Source: Eutypa lata (taxonomy: Eukaryota > Ascomycota > Sordariomycetes > Xylariales > Diatrypaceae). From it: a DNA stretch of 64,000 bases. A model generated the notes under the pieces. That model worked only from the letters and a program-made list of their open reading frames with translations, ran no database searches and was not told where the DNA came from. Location of the stretch: assembly GCA_022661535.1 (NCBI GenBank), contig JAKULF010000011.1, positions 992,001-1,056,000 on the forward strand, in the 5' to 3' direction. This document shows, piece after piece, positions 24,151 to 36,600 of the stretch. Each line of letters opens with the position of its first letter. Within the stretch, counting starts at the first letter, position 1. The position numbers and the translations under genes were made by a program.

Positions 24151-26540
24151 ATCATATTTAAAGGACATTTTTATTTTAAGTTCCTCGAAAATTAACCGTA
24201 AAATTCGAAGTAAAATCAAAATTAGCACGATTTAAGTAATTGATAAAAAATACCCTTCGGCCATTGGTCGATTCAAGGCTGATAAGGGATTTAAATGGGC
24301 CAGAATTCAACTAGTAGCTTTTAGTTCGGAGCTAGAATGGCGCTAGTTTTTTGATTGGTCCTAAAAAAGATTCAGCACTTTGATTGGGTGCATCCTTCAG
24401 GTTTTATGGGCCACCTAGCTTTGACCACCTACAACCTACAGCTTTTAGACCTACAGCTTTTAGACCTACAGACCTACCCTACAGCTTTTAGACCTACAGA
24501 CCTACATCCTACAGACCTACCCTACAGCTTTTAGACCTACAGACCTACATCCTACAGACCTACCCTACAGACCTACCCTACAGCTTTTAGACCTACAGCT
24601 TACAGACCTACAGCTTACAGACCTACAGCCTACAAACCTACCCTACAGACCTACCCTACAGCTTACAGACTTACAGCCTACAGACCTACAGCCTACAGAC
24701 CTACAGCTTACAGACCTACAGCCTACAGACCTACAGCTTACAAACCTACCTTACAGACCTACCCTACAGCTTTTAGACCTACAGCTTACAGACCTACAGC
24801 TTACAAACCTACCCTACAGACCTACCCTACAGCTTACAGACCTACAGCCTACAGACCTACAGCTTACAAACCTACCCTACAGACCTACCCTACAGCTTAC
24901 AGACCTACAGCCTACAGACCTACAGCTTACAGACCTACAGCTTACAGACCTACAAACCTACAGCTGTAGGTGGCTGTAGCAGCTGTACGGTGGCAGCAGC
25001 TAGGTAGCTTGCAGACCTACCCTACAGCTGACCTACAGCTGTATATAAATAGCTGTAGCAGCTGTAAGTAACTGTAGCAGTTGTAGGTTTAAAAGCTGTA
25101 CGTGGTAGCAGCTAGGTGGCTTATAAACCTACCTTGTAGCGTATAAACTTATAGCTTTTAAACCTACCTTGTAGCATATAAACTTATAGCTTTTAAACTT
25201 ACAGGTATAAGTGGTTATAACAGCTGTATAGTAGTAACAATTATAAGGAGTTGTGATAGTTAACGAAGGTTGTGACAGCTAACGAGGGCTGTAACAATTA
25301 ACGCGGGCAGTAGCAACTGTACGGTGGCAGCAATTAAGTGGCTAGCAGACTTACCCTGCACTATAGCTTTTAAACTTACAGTTAACTTATAATTGCATAT
25401 AAGTAGTTGCAGCAGTTATAAGTGATTGTAATAGTTAACGGTAATTATAATAGTTAACGAAGATAATAATAATTATACGATAATAATAATAACTTATAAA
25501 TTTATTTTATAACTTATATTTAAAGCTTTAATTATTTATAAATTTAAAAGTTATTAATTTATAATTTATAAACTTATTAATTATTTAATAATTACTTTTT
25601 AAATTTATAAATTTATAAATTTATAATTATATATAAATAATTATAATAACTTTAAAATAATTATAATAATTAAATAATTATAATAATTAAATAATTATAA
25701 TAATTAAATAATTATAATTTATAAATTTATAATTTATAATTTAAACTTTAATTATTTATAAATTTAAAGCTTTTAAATTTATAATTTATAAATTTATTAA
25801 TTATTTATAAATTACTTTTTAAATTTAATTATTAATTATTTTATAAACTTATAAATTTATAATTATATATAAATAATTATAATTATAAATAATTATAATA
25901 ATTATATAAAAATAATTTATAAACTTATAACTTTATAAGTTATAAATTTATAAATTTAAAACTTTAATTATTTAAAAATTTCTTTAAAATAATATAATTA
26001 AATAATATAATTAAATAATAATAACTTTAATTATTTACTTAACTTTTAATTAATTAACTTAATTATAAATCGATTAAAGTTATATATAAACGTAAAATTA
26101 ATTATATATATAAAAATAAAGTATAAGATTTTTATATAATAATTAATATAATTCGTAATATAAAAAGCTTATAATATAATAATTAAATTTATAAAATTTA
26201 TAATATATAATATTTTTATAAAGTTTAAGGTTTAAATTTCGTATAACGTAAAAAAAAAAAATTATTTTTTTACTTTTAAATATTTTTATACGAATTTAAT
26301 TTTCGATTTTAAATTTAAATTAACTTGTTATAATTAATTCGAAATTAAAAACTAAAGGCGTATTTTATTATAAATGTTATTATTTACGTATATATAATAT
26401 AACTTTTAAAATCGACGAATGTTATTATTTATAAAATAAAATTTTATTAATTTTAAAAGTTAAAAAAAAGTTCTTAAAGCTTGCGAAAAGCCGTATTTTT
26501 TTACATCGTAACGATTAATAAAATTTTAATTTATATATTT
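24151..26540 (+). repeat. Arm repeat, longest copy; 5' half escaped RIP
   Basis: The first part (24160–25440) keeps normal G and C: leader with aattaaccgtaaaattcgaa (24193), TTGATTGGGTGCATCCTTCA (24382), minisatellite 24425–24965, then motifs such as GGTGGCAGCAGCTAGGTAGC and GTTAACGAAGG. From about 25450 the same unit continues fully RIP-degraded to the terminal block gccgtatttttttacatcgt at about 26490–26510. The order matches the copies at 8590 (inverted) and 15765. No intact reading frame is seen. Confidence 0.8.
24425..24965 (+). repeat. CpA-rich minisatellite, ACAGACCTACAGCTT-type units
   Basis: Irregular tandem units of about 9, 15 and 22 bases built from GACCTACAG, CTTACAGACCTACAG and ACCCTACAGCTTTTAGACCT. 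Units are not separated by unique spacers. Dense CpA sites are unmutated, although the same array is degraded in the copy at 9170–9720. Confidence 0.9.
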
Positions 26541-26864
26541 ATATAATTATTTTATAATTATAAATAATTATAATAATTAATAATAACTTTAATAATTAAA
26601 TAATTTATAAATTTATATTATAATTTATATTTTAAATTTTTACTTTTTATAAATTTATAATTATATATATATAATTATAATAATTTTAAAATAATTATAA
26701 TTATAAATAATTATATATTATAAATTTATAATTTTAATTTTAAACTTTTAATTATATAATAATAATTATATAAAAATAATTATAATAATTAAATAATTAT
26801 AATTTATAATTTAAACTTTAATTATTTATAATTTTATAATTTTAAATTTAATATTATTATATTT
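26541..26864. repeat. RIP-degraded AT-rich sequence
   Basis: A/T-only run between two arm copies. Nothing else is recognisable. Confidence 0.6.
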
Positions 26865-27940
26865 AAAAAACATTTTTATTTTAACGTTTTTTAAAATTAA
26901 TCGTAAAATTTAAAATAAAATTAAAATTAATATAAATAATAAATATTAATAATAATATTTTTTTATAATTAATTTTAAAATAAATTTATATTTTAATTAA
27001 ATATATTTTTTAAATTTTATAAATTATTTAATTTTAATTATTTATAATTTATAACTTTTAAACTTATAATTTATAAATTTACTTTATAACGTATAAACTT
27101 ATAACTTTTAAACTTATAAGTATAAATGATTATAATAATTATATAATAATAATAGTTATAAAAGTTATAATAGTTAACGAAAGTTATAATAGTTAACGCG
27201 GGCAATAATAATTGTGCGGTAACAGCAATTAAGTAGCTTATAAACTTACCTTGCAGCTTATAAACTTACCTTGTAACTTATAAACCTATAGCTTTTAAAC
27301 TTACAGTTGTAAGTGGCTGTAACAGCTGTACGGTAGCAGTAGTTTTAGGTGGTTATGACAGTTGACGGTGATTGTAATAGCTGACGAAGGCAATAACGAT
27401 AACAGCAGTAGCTTGTAGACTTACCTTATAGCTTACACCTAAAGCTTTGACCACTTACAGACCTAAAGGTTACAGATTTACAGCTTTCAGTTGTACGGTG
27501 GCAACAGCTGTACGGTGGCAACAGCTGTACGGTGGCAACAGCTGTATGAAGGTGGCTGTAACAGCTAGGTGGTTGCAACAGCTAGGTGGTTGCAACAGTT
27601 AGGTGGCTGTAGTTTATAGACTTACAGCTTATAGAGCTATTAGCCATTTACAAGCTACCTTTCGGACTTAGTTACTAGCCACTTTATGGACCTATAGACT
27701 TACAGCTGTATATAGGTGGCTGTAGCTGTAGGTGGCTGTAGCAGCTGTAGGTGGTTGTAGCAGTTGTATAAAGGTGGCTTATAGACCTATAGCTTTATAG
27801 GTTATAAACCTATAGACCTAAAGCTTTGGCTACTTAGGGATTTCTTTAGGGTGGTGCAGCTAGGTGGTGCAGCTAGGTGGTTAGCTTTGATTATTTATTT
27901 AGCTTTTGATTAGCTGGCTTGGTTATAGGTCGGTTAAATT
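26865..27940 (+). repeat. Arm repeat, truncated copy; 3' part escaped RIP
   Basis: 26865–27150 is the RIP-degraded leader (ttaaaattaatcgtaaaatt). From 27150 the unit retains G and C: GTTAACGCGGGC (27177), triple CAACAGCTGTACGGTGG (27487–27540) and repeated CAGCTAGGTGG. It ends with GGCTTGGTTATAGGTCGGTT (27918), the unmutated partner of the degraded 26055–26080. The copy stops there, about 22 bases before the ATG of the next gene. Confidence 0.75.
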
Positions 27941-27961
27941 TAAAAGCTCATCTTGGCTGGT

Positions 27962-28909
27962 ATGGATTTGCGAAAGAATATTCAAATCTTTGAACACGTT
28001 TGCCCCAGGGCTGCAACTTATTTCGCCGATGCCATCGACGTGAACTGGTTGATGTGGTCCACCACACCTGAGGCAGGGCACCTAGGATATAGAGATCCTA
28101 GATGGGAAGCCCCGGTATACGATCTCTTTGACCCAAATGAGGAGCCTGTCATAACCGACCCCCCTTTTATTGAAATCCGAAAGTACTTCAACCTACCCGA
28201 GAACAGAGCCCCGCACCGCTGTCGAATTGGTCCGGACTTAGTTGTGAAGCCGGATCCCGACGCTCCCTTCGCAGCCAAAATATATTCCCCAAGAAGATGG
28301 CGACTGCCGCGCAAAATGAGCTCTGCCGATAGCCTAGCCAAGTGGATCGAGAGTTTCGGTTACCAGCCAGTCAGGGTAGGTACTTGGGGGTCTCTGTGCA
28401 TATCTCTGCGGTGTAAATCGACGCCCGACATATATAGAAAAGGGCATTCGTACGGGTGGGTATGTTTCGAGGACCTCGCTTCTCTTGAGAAATTCATCGC
28501 TTTCACCGACCGGGCCGGTTCCACTGTAATTGATAAGAAGAGGGTGGCGGTGGTGAGCTTGCATGAGTACTCTAAGCCTGCTTCGCTTGCGAGCACTGAA
28601 ACCTCGCAGGAAAACCAACAGGAGACTCCAAGCCTCAAAGGGACAGAGGTGGAAGTGGAGATGGAGGTAGAGGTAGAGGTAGTGGAGGTGGAGGTAGAGG
28701 TAGTGAAGGAACCCACACCAATGACTGAGAAAGACGACGGCTTGGTACAGGAATTGAACTTGACAGAGCCCCTACGTTTGGGGGAGGAGGAAACCACATC
28801 AAGGACTGAACAACACGACGACTCGGTACGGGAATTGCACTTGATAGAGCCCCTAGATTTGGGGGAGAACATGGACTTAGGGGGGCTCGTTGACCTTACG
28901 ATGAATTAA
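27962..28909 (+). CDS. Hypothetical protein with Glu/Val repeat tract
   Basis: A single open frame of 315 residues begins at the ATG 27962. An in-frame TAA a few codons upstream makes this the first possible start of the exon. I do not recognise the family. Residues 1–210 look like a folded domain rich in aromatic residues (MWSTTPEAGHLGYRDPRW, WIESFGYQPVRVGTWGSL, YGWVCFEDLASLEKFI). Residues about 229–250 are a Glu-Val alternation encoded by a GAGGTA/GAGGTG microsatellite (28646–28712). The tail carries two similar acidic segments, ELNLTEPLRLGE and ELHLIEPLDLGE. No signal peptide or membrane helix is apparent. It starts directly after an arm repeat, so its promoter or 5' leader is repeat-derived. 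A further upstream exon cannot be excluded. It converges with the gene at 29701. Confidence 0.65.
   Translation: MDLRKNIQIFEHVCPRAATYFADAIDVNWLMWSTTPEAGHLGYRDPRWEAPVYDLFDPNEEPVITDPPFIEIRKYFNLPENRAPHRCRIGPDLVVKPDPDAPFAAKIYSPRRWRLPRKMSSADSLAKWIESFGYQPVRVGTWGSLCISLRCKSTPDIYRKGHSYGWVCFEDLASLEKFIAFTDRAGSTVIDKKRVAVVSLHEYSKPASLASTETSQENQQETPSLKGTEVEVEMEVEVEVVEVEVEVVKEPTPMTEKDDGLVQELNLTEPLRLGEEETTSRTEQHDDSVRELHLIEPLDLGENMDLGGLVDLTMN
28646..28712 (+). repeat. In-frame GAGGTA/GAGGTG microsatellite
   Basis: A purine-rich hexanucleotide array inside the hypothetical gene, encoding alternating Glu and Val. Length variation in steps of six would keep the frame. Confidence 0.85.
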
Positions 28910-29700
28910 CGAGGCTCATCGTTGGGATTTCTTCGGTGTTGTCATCACCATACACACAAATCTCGGCTATCCTGCATATTCTAGAATAGGCGAATAGGTG
29001 GGGGTTAACACGTCTGAAAGGAAGAAAGGAAAGACCAAACAAAAGAAAAAAGACACAAATATTTTTTCTGGCCGGCCCGGTACAAATGACCACCACAACC
29101 CACGCTCGTTCAATAATACCTACGGCACCCACGATCGCTCCTTCATTACACAAGGCCTAAACCGAATGAGGCGGACGAGGACAACTGGCAGCAACTTCGC
29201 GGCCGTTCATGCTACGATGCGGCGCTAAAATTCTCTCTTGGATCTAAAAAAAGGAAATTAGCAGGGATCGCATAGAGTCGATGGTTTCAAGAATTTACAC
29301 TAATAATTCTAGCAACATCTGAGCACATCAGCTCCAGTTAGCAGCTCGATATCACGCCGTTTGCGTCGAAAAATGCTCCGGTCATAGTTTAAGACGAATG
29401 TCAAGATAGCTCGCGTATGCCAGCATTCTACACATATGAGGATGGGGAGTTTGAATTTTTTTTTTTTTCTCTTCTTCTTCTTTCTCTTAGTTAGGCACTG
29501 GGATCTTTTCTTTTTTATTTAGTTTTTTTTGCTTTGATATTCTACGTAGTAATCTATGTACACTCTTGGCTGCTCGATTTTACTAAGGCCCAACGTAACC
29601 TACACTGAGGCGAGAAAAACAGAAAAGAGACTTAACTATTAAAAACCTAATATTAGGTGAGCTATCTGAAACGACGGAGCGCCGGGCACGATCACCCACT
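28910..29700. other. Intergenic region between two convergent genes
   Basis: About 790 bases with a T/C-rich tract at 29455–29535. It must contain both 3' ends. No gene or RNA is recognised. Confidence 0.6.
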
Positions 29701-30654
29701 TCACTTTAAAATCCCCGAGTTTTTGATTCCCATCCTCTCTCTCTTCTGGTCCGTGGCGAGGCGCCACAAGACCGCCTTTTGTCTTGAATAGGACTGGTAT
29801 AACGCGACGGTTAGAAACCTACCTGAGGCAACAATTTTCGATACCTCGCCGTACAGAAATTCGGAGTCGTCATGGTCAAAGTTGAGGGAGTGCATGCTAT
29901 CGAGCACTTCACACAAAGCACCAAAAACCTTGGTAACGACGGGTTCGAGTTCCCTCCACTTCTTCATGGCCTCTGCGGCACGGTGCGGTATCATTGCGCC
30001 AACTGGGTACTCACACGTAAGCGATAGTAGAAGGCTCGTCTCCTCTCGCAGCTGCGATGCCAGTCCGTGGATCATCTTTGAGCACTCGCTCTCCTCCGAG
30101 CCCTGGCGAGTGATAAGAGGCTGCATGTTCGACACCTGCAAGGCGTCGTGAAGCTCTTCCCAGAAACTCAACCGCTGTTGGATTGTTTTGTTGGTTAATG
30201 CCGTTAATAACGCCTCGCTAAGCTCGGCTGCCTCCTCCACGTCGTGCGCCTCACACACCTGGCGGAAGAAACGCTTGATTTCCGAGAGCTCGTGGAGGTA
30301 GACGACGTCACGGGCAAAGATCCAGAGAAGACGCGGGCTCGCTTCAGGGGCCACCCGATCCTCGTCCTGAAGCTCGTCCATTAGGTCCATGTACCACCCG
30401 TAGAGATCAAAGCTTGGAGGCAATGTAGATAAACTTGAGTATGGGTCATTTAGTTCAAACTCGTCCCTTTCCATCGTTACGTAGGACGACAGGTGGCACT
30501 GGTGACACTCAATCGAATTAGCAGAAAGGCACTTCTTGCCTGATTCTTGATCGATGCGTAGATGGGCATCGAGAAGGCGTACCTCATCTTGTCCAATGCG
30601 GAAATATTCGACATGTTGGCAGCGATACTTGATAAGTACAAGGACCCGTGACAT
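29701..30654 (-). CDS. Hypothetical protein with N-terminal Cys/His-rich segment
   Basis: A single exon of 317 residues from the ATG at 30654. The frame stays open a few codons upstream, but without another ATG. The first 65 residues (MSRVLVLIKYRCQHVEY… SANSIECHQCH) place C-x-H and C-x-x-C-H pairs about 40 residues apart, which could bind zinc. The rest is predicted mainly helical and acidic, with LYGWYMDLMDELQDED followed by long amphipathic helices to a basic C-terminus. I do not recognise a named domain. No signal peptide or membrane segment is seen. Composition and codon use are ordinary and RIP damage is absent. The zinc idea rests only on residue spacing. Confidence 0.7.
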   Translation of the reverse strand: MSRVLVLIKYRCQHVEYFRIGQDEVRLLDAHLRIDQESGKKCLSANSIECHQCHLSSYVTMERDEFELNDPYSSLSTLPPSFDLYGWYMDLMDELQDEDRVAPEASPRLLWIFARDVVYLHELSEIKRFFRQVCEAHDVEEAAELSEALLTALTNKTIQQRLSFWEELHDALQVSNMQPLITRQGSEESECSKMIHGLASQLREETSLLLSLTCEYPVGAMIPHRAAEAMKKWRELEPVVTKVFGALCEVLDSMHSLNFDHDDSEFLYGEVSKIVASGRFLTVALYQSYSRQKAVLWRLATDQKRERMGIKNSGILK

Positions 30655-33600
30655 GGTGACTAAACGTGATCCCAAGTGTTAGTCTTTGCTAGTTAGTGAT
30701 TGTGTAATTCAGAGTTAGGTCGCTACGTTTGTGTGTGGCGAGAATGTCTACTGATTCAGAGCCAGGGGAGGCCTGTCTAATGCGAAACAAGCATAATTTA
30801 TATAATCTGCTTCCCCCAGCCTGAACTATGAGGAAACTACTTCATGATGCTCAATGCTGGTGGAAGGTGAACGTGTTGCCATGAGTCTTTGACCACGCAA
30901 AGAAACAATCACATTAACAGGAAACAACCAACAATGCCCTCAGAGTTCAACTTGTTTCTAGCAAATTTTACACAAAGAAGACAAAGTAAACTCTTCTTTG
31001 TAGACGGACGGCTTCTAGATCCGAGGTTCTAGCAAATCGGAGAAAACTTTTTTTTTTTGCGGGTAATAGTCACTACTATGTGTATATTCTCGCTCTTAAC
31101 AAAGAGGTATACTTTGACTTCAGTTATAAGAGACTGACATCGATGGATGTTCTTCCAAATTCATACCATGATAGTAACTCATCCACTATCACAGCTCCCT
31201 CAAGACCGACGGAGGAGACACGCTTGGGTTACATAATCGTGGCGAGGGATATGAACAGATGTCTGCATGATAGTATGCAATACCTTCAACAGCGAGGTCG
31301 GATATCCAATAGAAATGAAACGCCAACTGATAGGAAGGGGCGTATGTATGCGCTCTCTCGCTTTGACTATCTAGTTAGGTGAAGTGTGGCCGAGCGATGC
31401 GACAACCTCCCTTGCCTCCTTTGGCCGTCGCCGACCTGTTTGACACAACTCACCGCCGCGTTCAGCGGCCTTCCACAAGCCGAAGTAAAATAGGCCAAAA
31501 ATACAACAAAATCAAAGCCACAGACTGGGTCGCATGACTTTTAATACGCGGACCTGCCTAGAAGAGAAACAACTTCGGCTGCTGCTCAATTGAAACGCTC
31601 CACCGGCTCCCATAAATGGGCGGCCGGCCGGAGGTATGTGAGTCTGATCGCCTGTGGGAACTTGGCACCGCTCTTGATGAACGCACATACAAATCCATTA
31701 TCAGTCTCGGCTGCTGATCATGAGGTGAGAACGATCCCTAGGAGAGGCTCGCTTAGATGCGAGCTCTCTCAGACCACACCATCTGCAGTACCCAATGCGT
31801 GTGGTTCCTGTGATTTATGCCAACGTATCTAGAACGAGCGGTGTCGGGTTGAGTAGTTGAAACGGCAATATTATAATATTGTATTATGTGCGGCCTGTTC
31901 TATAGGCCGCTTCACTTACGTAGTATAAGGGCCCTTGGCCATAATGAACTTTGACGCGGATTTCCGATGCGACAGTCCAAAGTCTGCAAACGTCGTCGAC
32001 TGGGTGGATTCCTTACCCCTGAGTTGTACATAGTAGACTGAAAGCAGACAACACACCATACGCCGCCATCACCACCCAATCAACTTGTGTTTTGAGGGAC
32101 CACACCGGCAACTACTGCACATTAGCCTTTTTCACATGTATGTATATGGATGAATATAGAAAAGGAAAATCACATGCGGGGCCGCCCGAAATAGCTTTCC
32201 GCAAGCCCTAGAAGGCTGTGGCCAAAAGTACAATCGAAAAAATCACCTGTCATCGATAACTACATATGTAGAGATGAGTAAACGCATTGACTAATAAAGT
32301 ATGTTGAAGATGTCCATCACGCAGTCTGACGTTGAATCATTCCTGAATAACGCGAGAACGGCGCGCCGCTGTCCCGCCGGGTACACCCCTTAATGGCCTA
32401 TCTATCCCTAGTAGCCGTCTACGATAGCAACCGCAACTCGGAACATGAGCGCAAAGGTTAACAAGCGACGGGAATTTCCAACTGGAAGCTGTATTGCCGG
32501 TCGGAAGAGAAGACTGTATAGGATATATCCGACCGGGTACGATGTAGAAGCATTGGCCCATCACCGACACTTCACACAACCACCAGTAGTGCATGGAGAT
32601 TTCGGACACCACCCCCTTGGACCAGACTTATGACTCCAATCTTGCATACATAGCAATATGCCAGTCCGGAGAAGTCTTCTAAGCGACGTAATGATAGACT
32701 TCGAGGCGGTAAGGAAACTGTGGGCTTTTTTTTTTTAAAGCTCTAAGTACCTACCTACCTACACGATTCGCAACAAGCCCGCATGCCAGCAAGCAAAACC
32801 ACAGGCGATCCAGCGCAGCCAGCCAGCCAACGGCGCGTAGCAAACCCACCAGTCACAATACAATGTAAAATATGCCGGGTATAGCGAGCACTTAAAAATA
32901 TTACTTCTGGAATGAATTGGATATCGTCATTGCTGTGCCTGCCCGGTGTGGGCAGCACCACGTCTGTCAATGCATGCCGAAGCTGCATGTATGTACGTGA
33001 CGAGCATAAATCTGTAGATGACGTGCATATGCATGCATGCATGCATGCAAATCATCAATGCCTGTCCCATAAGGCAATGACAAGCAGAAAGCGGAAAAAA
33101 CTTGATAGTAAACTTCAGATCATGTTTCAAGTCTACAGGTACAATGCCGTTGGGCCCCTGTGATAGGTCGTGAAAGTTGTCGAGGCAGCAAGCGAGCTCC
33201 AGCACTACAGCCATAGTTAGTCATCTCATCATCATGATATGTATGGTATTGGTACTTATTGGGTATTTAAACTTGTTTTTAATAGACGTCTATTCAATTA
33301 TCTCAGTTACACGGGGGAGTTCTGGAGTATCGGTCAAGTCTCGCTTGGCGCAGATGGTGTTAGCCGAAGCTCCTTACAAGCGCCGCGGACCAGTTTACAA
33401 ACAGGCGATTCGCAATGGGAGCAATGGTATGTATTTGACATGACGAAGGTCCCTTGTAGGGTTTTCTGAATCCTTCGATAAATTTCACCTATCACTACTT
33501 ATGTATGTACTAGCACTACCTCAAGGATTCAGGTGTAGTGAAATCCGGTGGACTGATGCTGGTAAGAGACAACACGAAGGGATCCCCTTGCGCAACTCCA

Positions 33601-36600
33601 TCATGGCAAATATAGATACATACATAGGACCCCATATCTCACAGACCAATGGTTCCCGCATGTTTGTAATTACCATCCTACAGATAGGAAGGGATAGATC
33701 CGCCTATAAAGAAACCAAATGATGAAAAAGCGACACCTCCGACCTTACCTTCCTCCTTCTTTGAATAGACATACGATGTCCGTCAGGGTACTTATAGTTA
33801 GTACGTAGATAGTTTCAAAAGCCCAGACGGGTTCTGGTTAGAGTACCGTAGTTTCATCATATTTGGTATGGTAACCTCCGGTGATATGCACGTGGTAACC
33901 TATCCGCTAGGGCAGAGAGAGAGTTCCATTGGTTACGCCTCCCCAAAATCCTGGTTACAAGTCATTTCGTGACAACTTGTCGGGACGGGAACCACGCCGC
34001 TGATTGGGTCGCTGCCCGGTGGCCTAAAGGATCGGCGGCGGGCAACAAAAAAAAAACCGACCCCACCGGGAAGACGCTCTATTGAACGAGAACGAAGCAA
34101 AAAGAAAAACTAAAAAAAAACTGTCTGTGGGACCAGGCCAATGCCATGGGTAATACACTAAGCTTTGTGGGCTCGCTGCGGGGACTCCTTTTGACAGTTC
34201 TTGGGTGAACAGCGGCTGGTGGACTGTCACCCTGCTTGGGTGCTGGGTTGCTGGGATTGGAACTCGGCATTGGCTGTCGATCCAATAAACTGCCTTCCAG
34301 GGGATGAGTGGATGGGTAGGAATCATGTAGCCGCTGGCTGAGTAGGTATATACGGATGTAGCTACATGTTATATAAGCAATGTTATGTAACTAATGTGCA
34401 GGTAGTTAGTCGATTATGTATCAGCCTCACCTCTTCAACAACACACGAGGCGAAGCATGTAGGCGCAAGGCTCTGGACACAGCATTCGCGCTTGCCGAAC
34501 GTCTGGCTATCTGTCTGTCGGTGTTCGGGGTCGCCAGCGGTGACTAACTACATGTCAAGCGCGACAGGGCTCAGGTGATCATTCCCACTGCAGAGATACC
34601 GGCGGTGCGTCCAGATCGACGGCGGGAATTCTCCAGTGCCATGGTATGAGGGCACGTACGTCATGTTAGTTGGTAGATATTCCAGTCTTGCAAGTACTCA
34701 TACAATGTAGATCATACATGTTAATCTTCAACAGAAAGAGGGCCTAGACAGAGGTCCAAAAACAGAGCCACGCTAGACGGTATATCGGCAAGCTAAAAGC
34801 GTTGATAATGTTCGATTTTAATAAGACGACATCTCGATCCTACTTTTGAAGGCTGGCTGGTGCATGTCCTACGAAAATCTGCCAGGTTGATCTTACTTCT
34901 CACAACCTGTTGAATTGGGGCAATTCGCTCCTCGAGCATCTTCAATGATCAATTGCCACGTCCCGCTTAGAAATCCTTCTACATAAGCACACGTGACCGC
35001 CTATGAAAGGTAGAGTGCAAACTAACATACTTGTGCACTAGTTAGAGCGTACCTACCTGCTTATCTGCTGTTGTTGTTGCGTGTTGTTGTTGTTGTTGCT
35101 ATGTAAAGAAATCTATCTGTGTTCGTGACAGCTGACTATCGTTGGGTCTCTTGTCTCTCACACCTTTCTGGCCAGTTCGCCGACTCCACTTGGGATACGA
35201 AGTGGATTCGTTTTTCGAGCTCTCCGATCTCCGCAGCGCTTGATGATTTTCCGGTTTAGCTTGTCACGCCAGCTTCCTGACTGCAGGCTTCTGGAAGCAT
35301 TCTCTGGCGTGATTCTGATCCTGAGAGGACACGCTTGTCAGGCCGCCAAGAACGCCGGCTCTACAACGCCCTGACGATCCACGTGTCGGGTTTTAACGGT
35401 TCAGGGCCATCCGCGCGGCATACGTACAGTAGTGTAGTATGTAACTAGCAGAGATGGGAAAGCCCGTCCGAGTTTACTGTGGATTCGGATTGTCAGTATG
35501 AAATAAGTGACCGTCTTTTGCAGCGACGAGCGTCTGATGGGCCCTCCCCCAATAGGTATTGAACATCATCTGCCTGTCAGTTTGTATGCAAGTGAGAGAT
35601 CACGGGAAATCTGAGTTGGCAGACACAACCACATTGTGTGCATACAAGCTATTCGTCAATCTCCAGCCATCGTTGTCGTTGTTTACCAAAGCCCCGAAAC
35701 CCATCTGCACCGGATATCAGCAGATTTTTCGTGAGGCTTCCATGATACAGTACCTACTTCAAGTAAATAGACTGCTACTACGTATGTAGTAGGCAAGAAG
35801 GGTAGGTCTTGGAGATTGAAGGACTCGGATCAGACGGCCTATGTATATTTGCCACGCAAACGGAGCGTACTAAAGATGCTCAGCACACTATGAAATTCGC
35901 GTTTCTACATATGTAGCTGACGACAACATGTGCTTAGCTAACCAGTTAAATCGTGCGTAGAAGGAGGCGGATTCGTATGCAAGCAAAGAAGGGTCCACGG
36001 AGGAGAAGGTCACTCGCAGAATTGCGGCTCCAACTCCATAAGCCAGTCATCCAGTCACCGGGACGAGTGCTGTAAATACCTACTGTAGGGCTGGGAGACG
36101 CTGATGAGACGACGACGGGAGGTGGGAGGTGGGAGGCGGGAGGCTGGTCCTTCTCGGTTGATATGGAGTCGATCAATAAACAACTTATGTATACCTACTT
36201 ATGCATAGCTACATTAAGTAGTCAGTTATAACTGGATAAAAAGTAGGGCTGGCAGGTGCCGGAGTTTCATAACAAGAGTCTGGTGATGAAACATGGCGAA
36301 TCCCGCAACCTCATTTAACGAAGAGATATCGTGGCAATTTGCATCGTCCAACGAATCGCTGTGAGAATATGTAGTTACGTAGAGGGCAAAGCCCACGAAA
36401 TATTCTTGGTGAAGGTTGAATGACATGACCTAACTAGCTCTAACTAAGTTCTAACTTAGTAAGTGGAACTCCTCTTCGAATTTGGCGGGCCCGACTGGAT
36501 TTCCGACCCACTGAAATGTATCATCTAACTAAGTTACGTGTGGGTACGCTACTACCTAGGTATATTGCCAAGGCACCCGTAGAATTTCTATGTAACTAAC

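Noticed and set aside
24425..24965. Regular short repeats that could suggest a CRISPR array
   Set aside because: Units vary in length, have no unique spacers, and the sequence is fungal. It is a minisatellite.
28360..28872. Antisense frame of 170 codons with Ser/Thr repeats
   Set aside because: It is the complement of the Glu/Val microsatellite and the gene at 27962.
31388..31460. TGGCCGAGCGA resembling the A-box of a Ser/Leu tRNA
   Set aside because: No B-box and no acceptor stem follow within tRNA distance.
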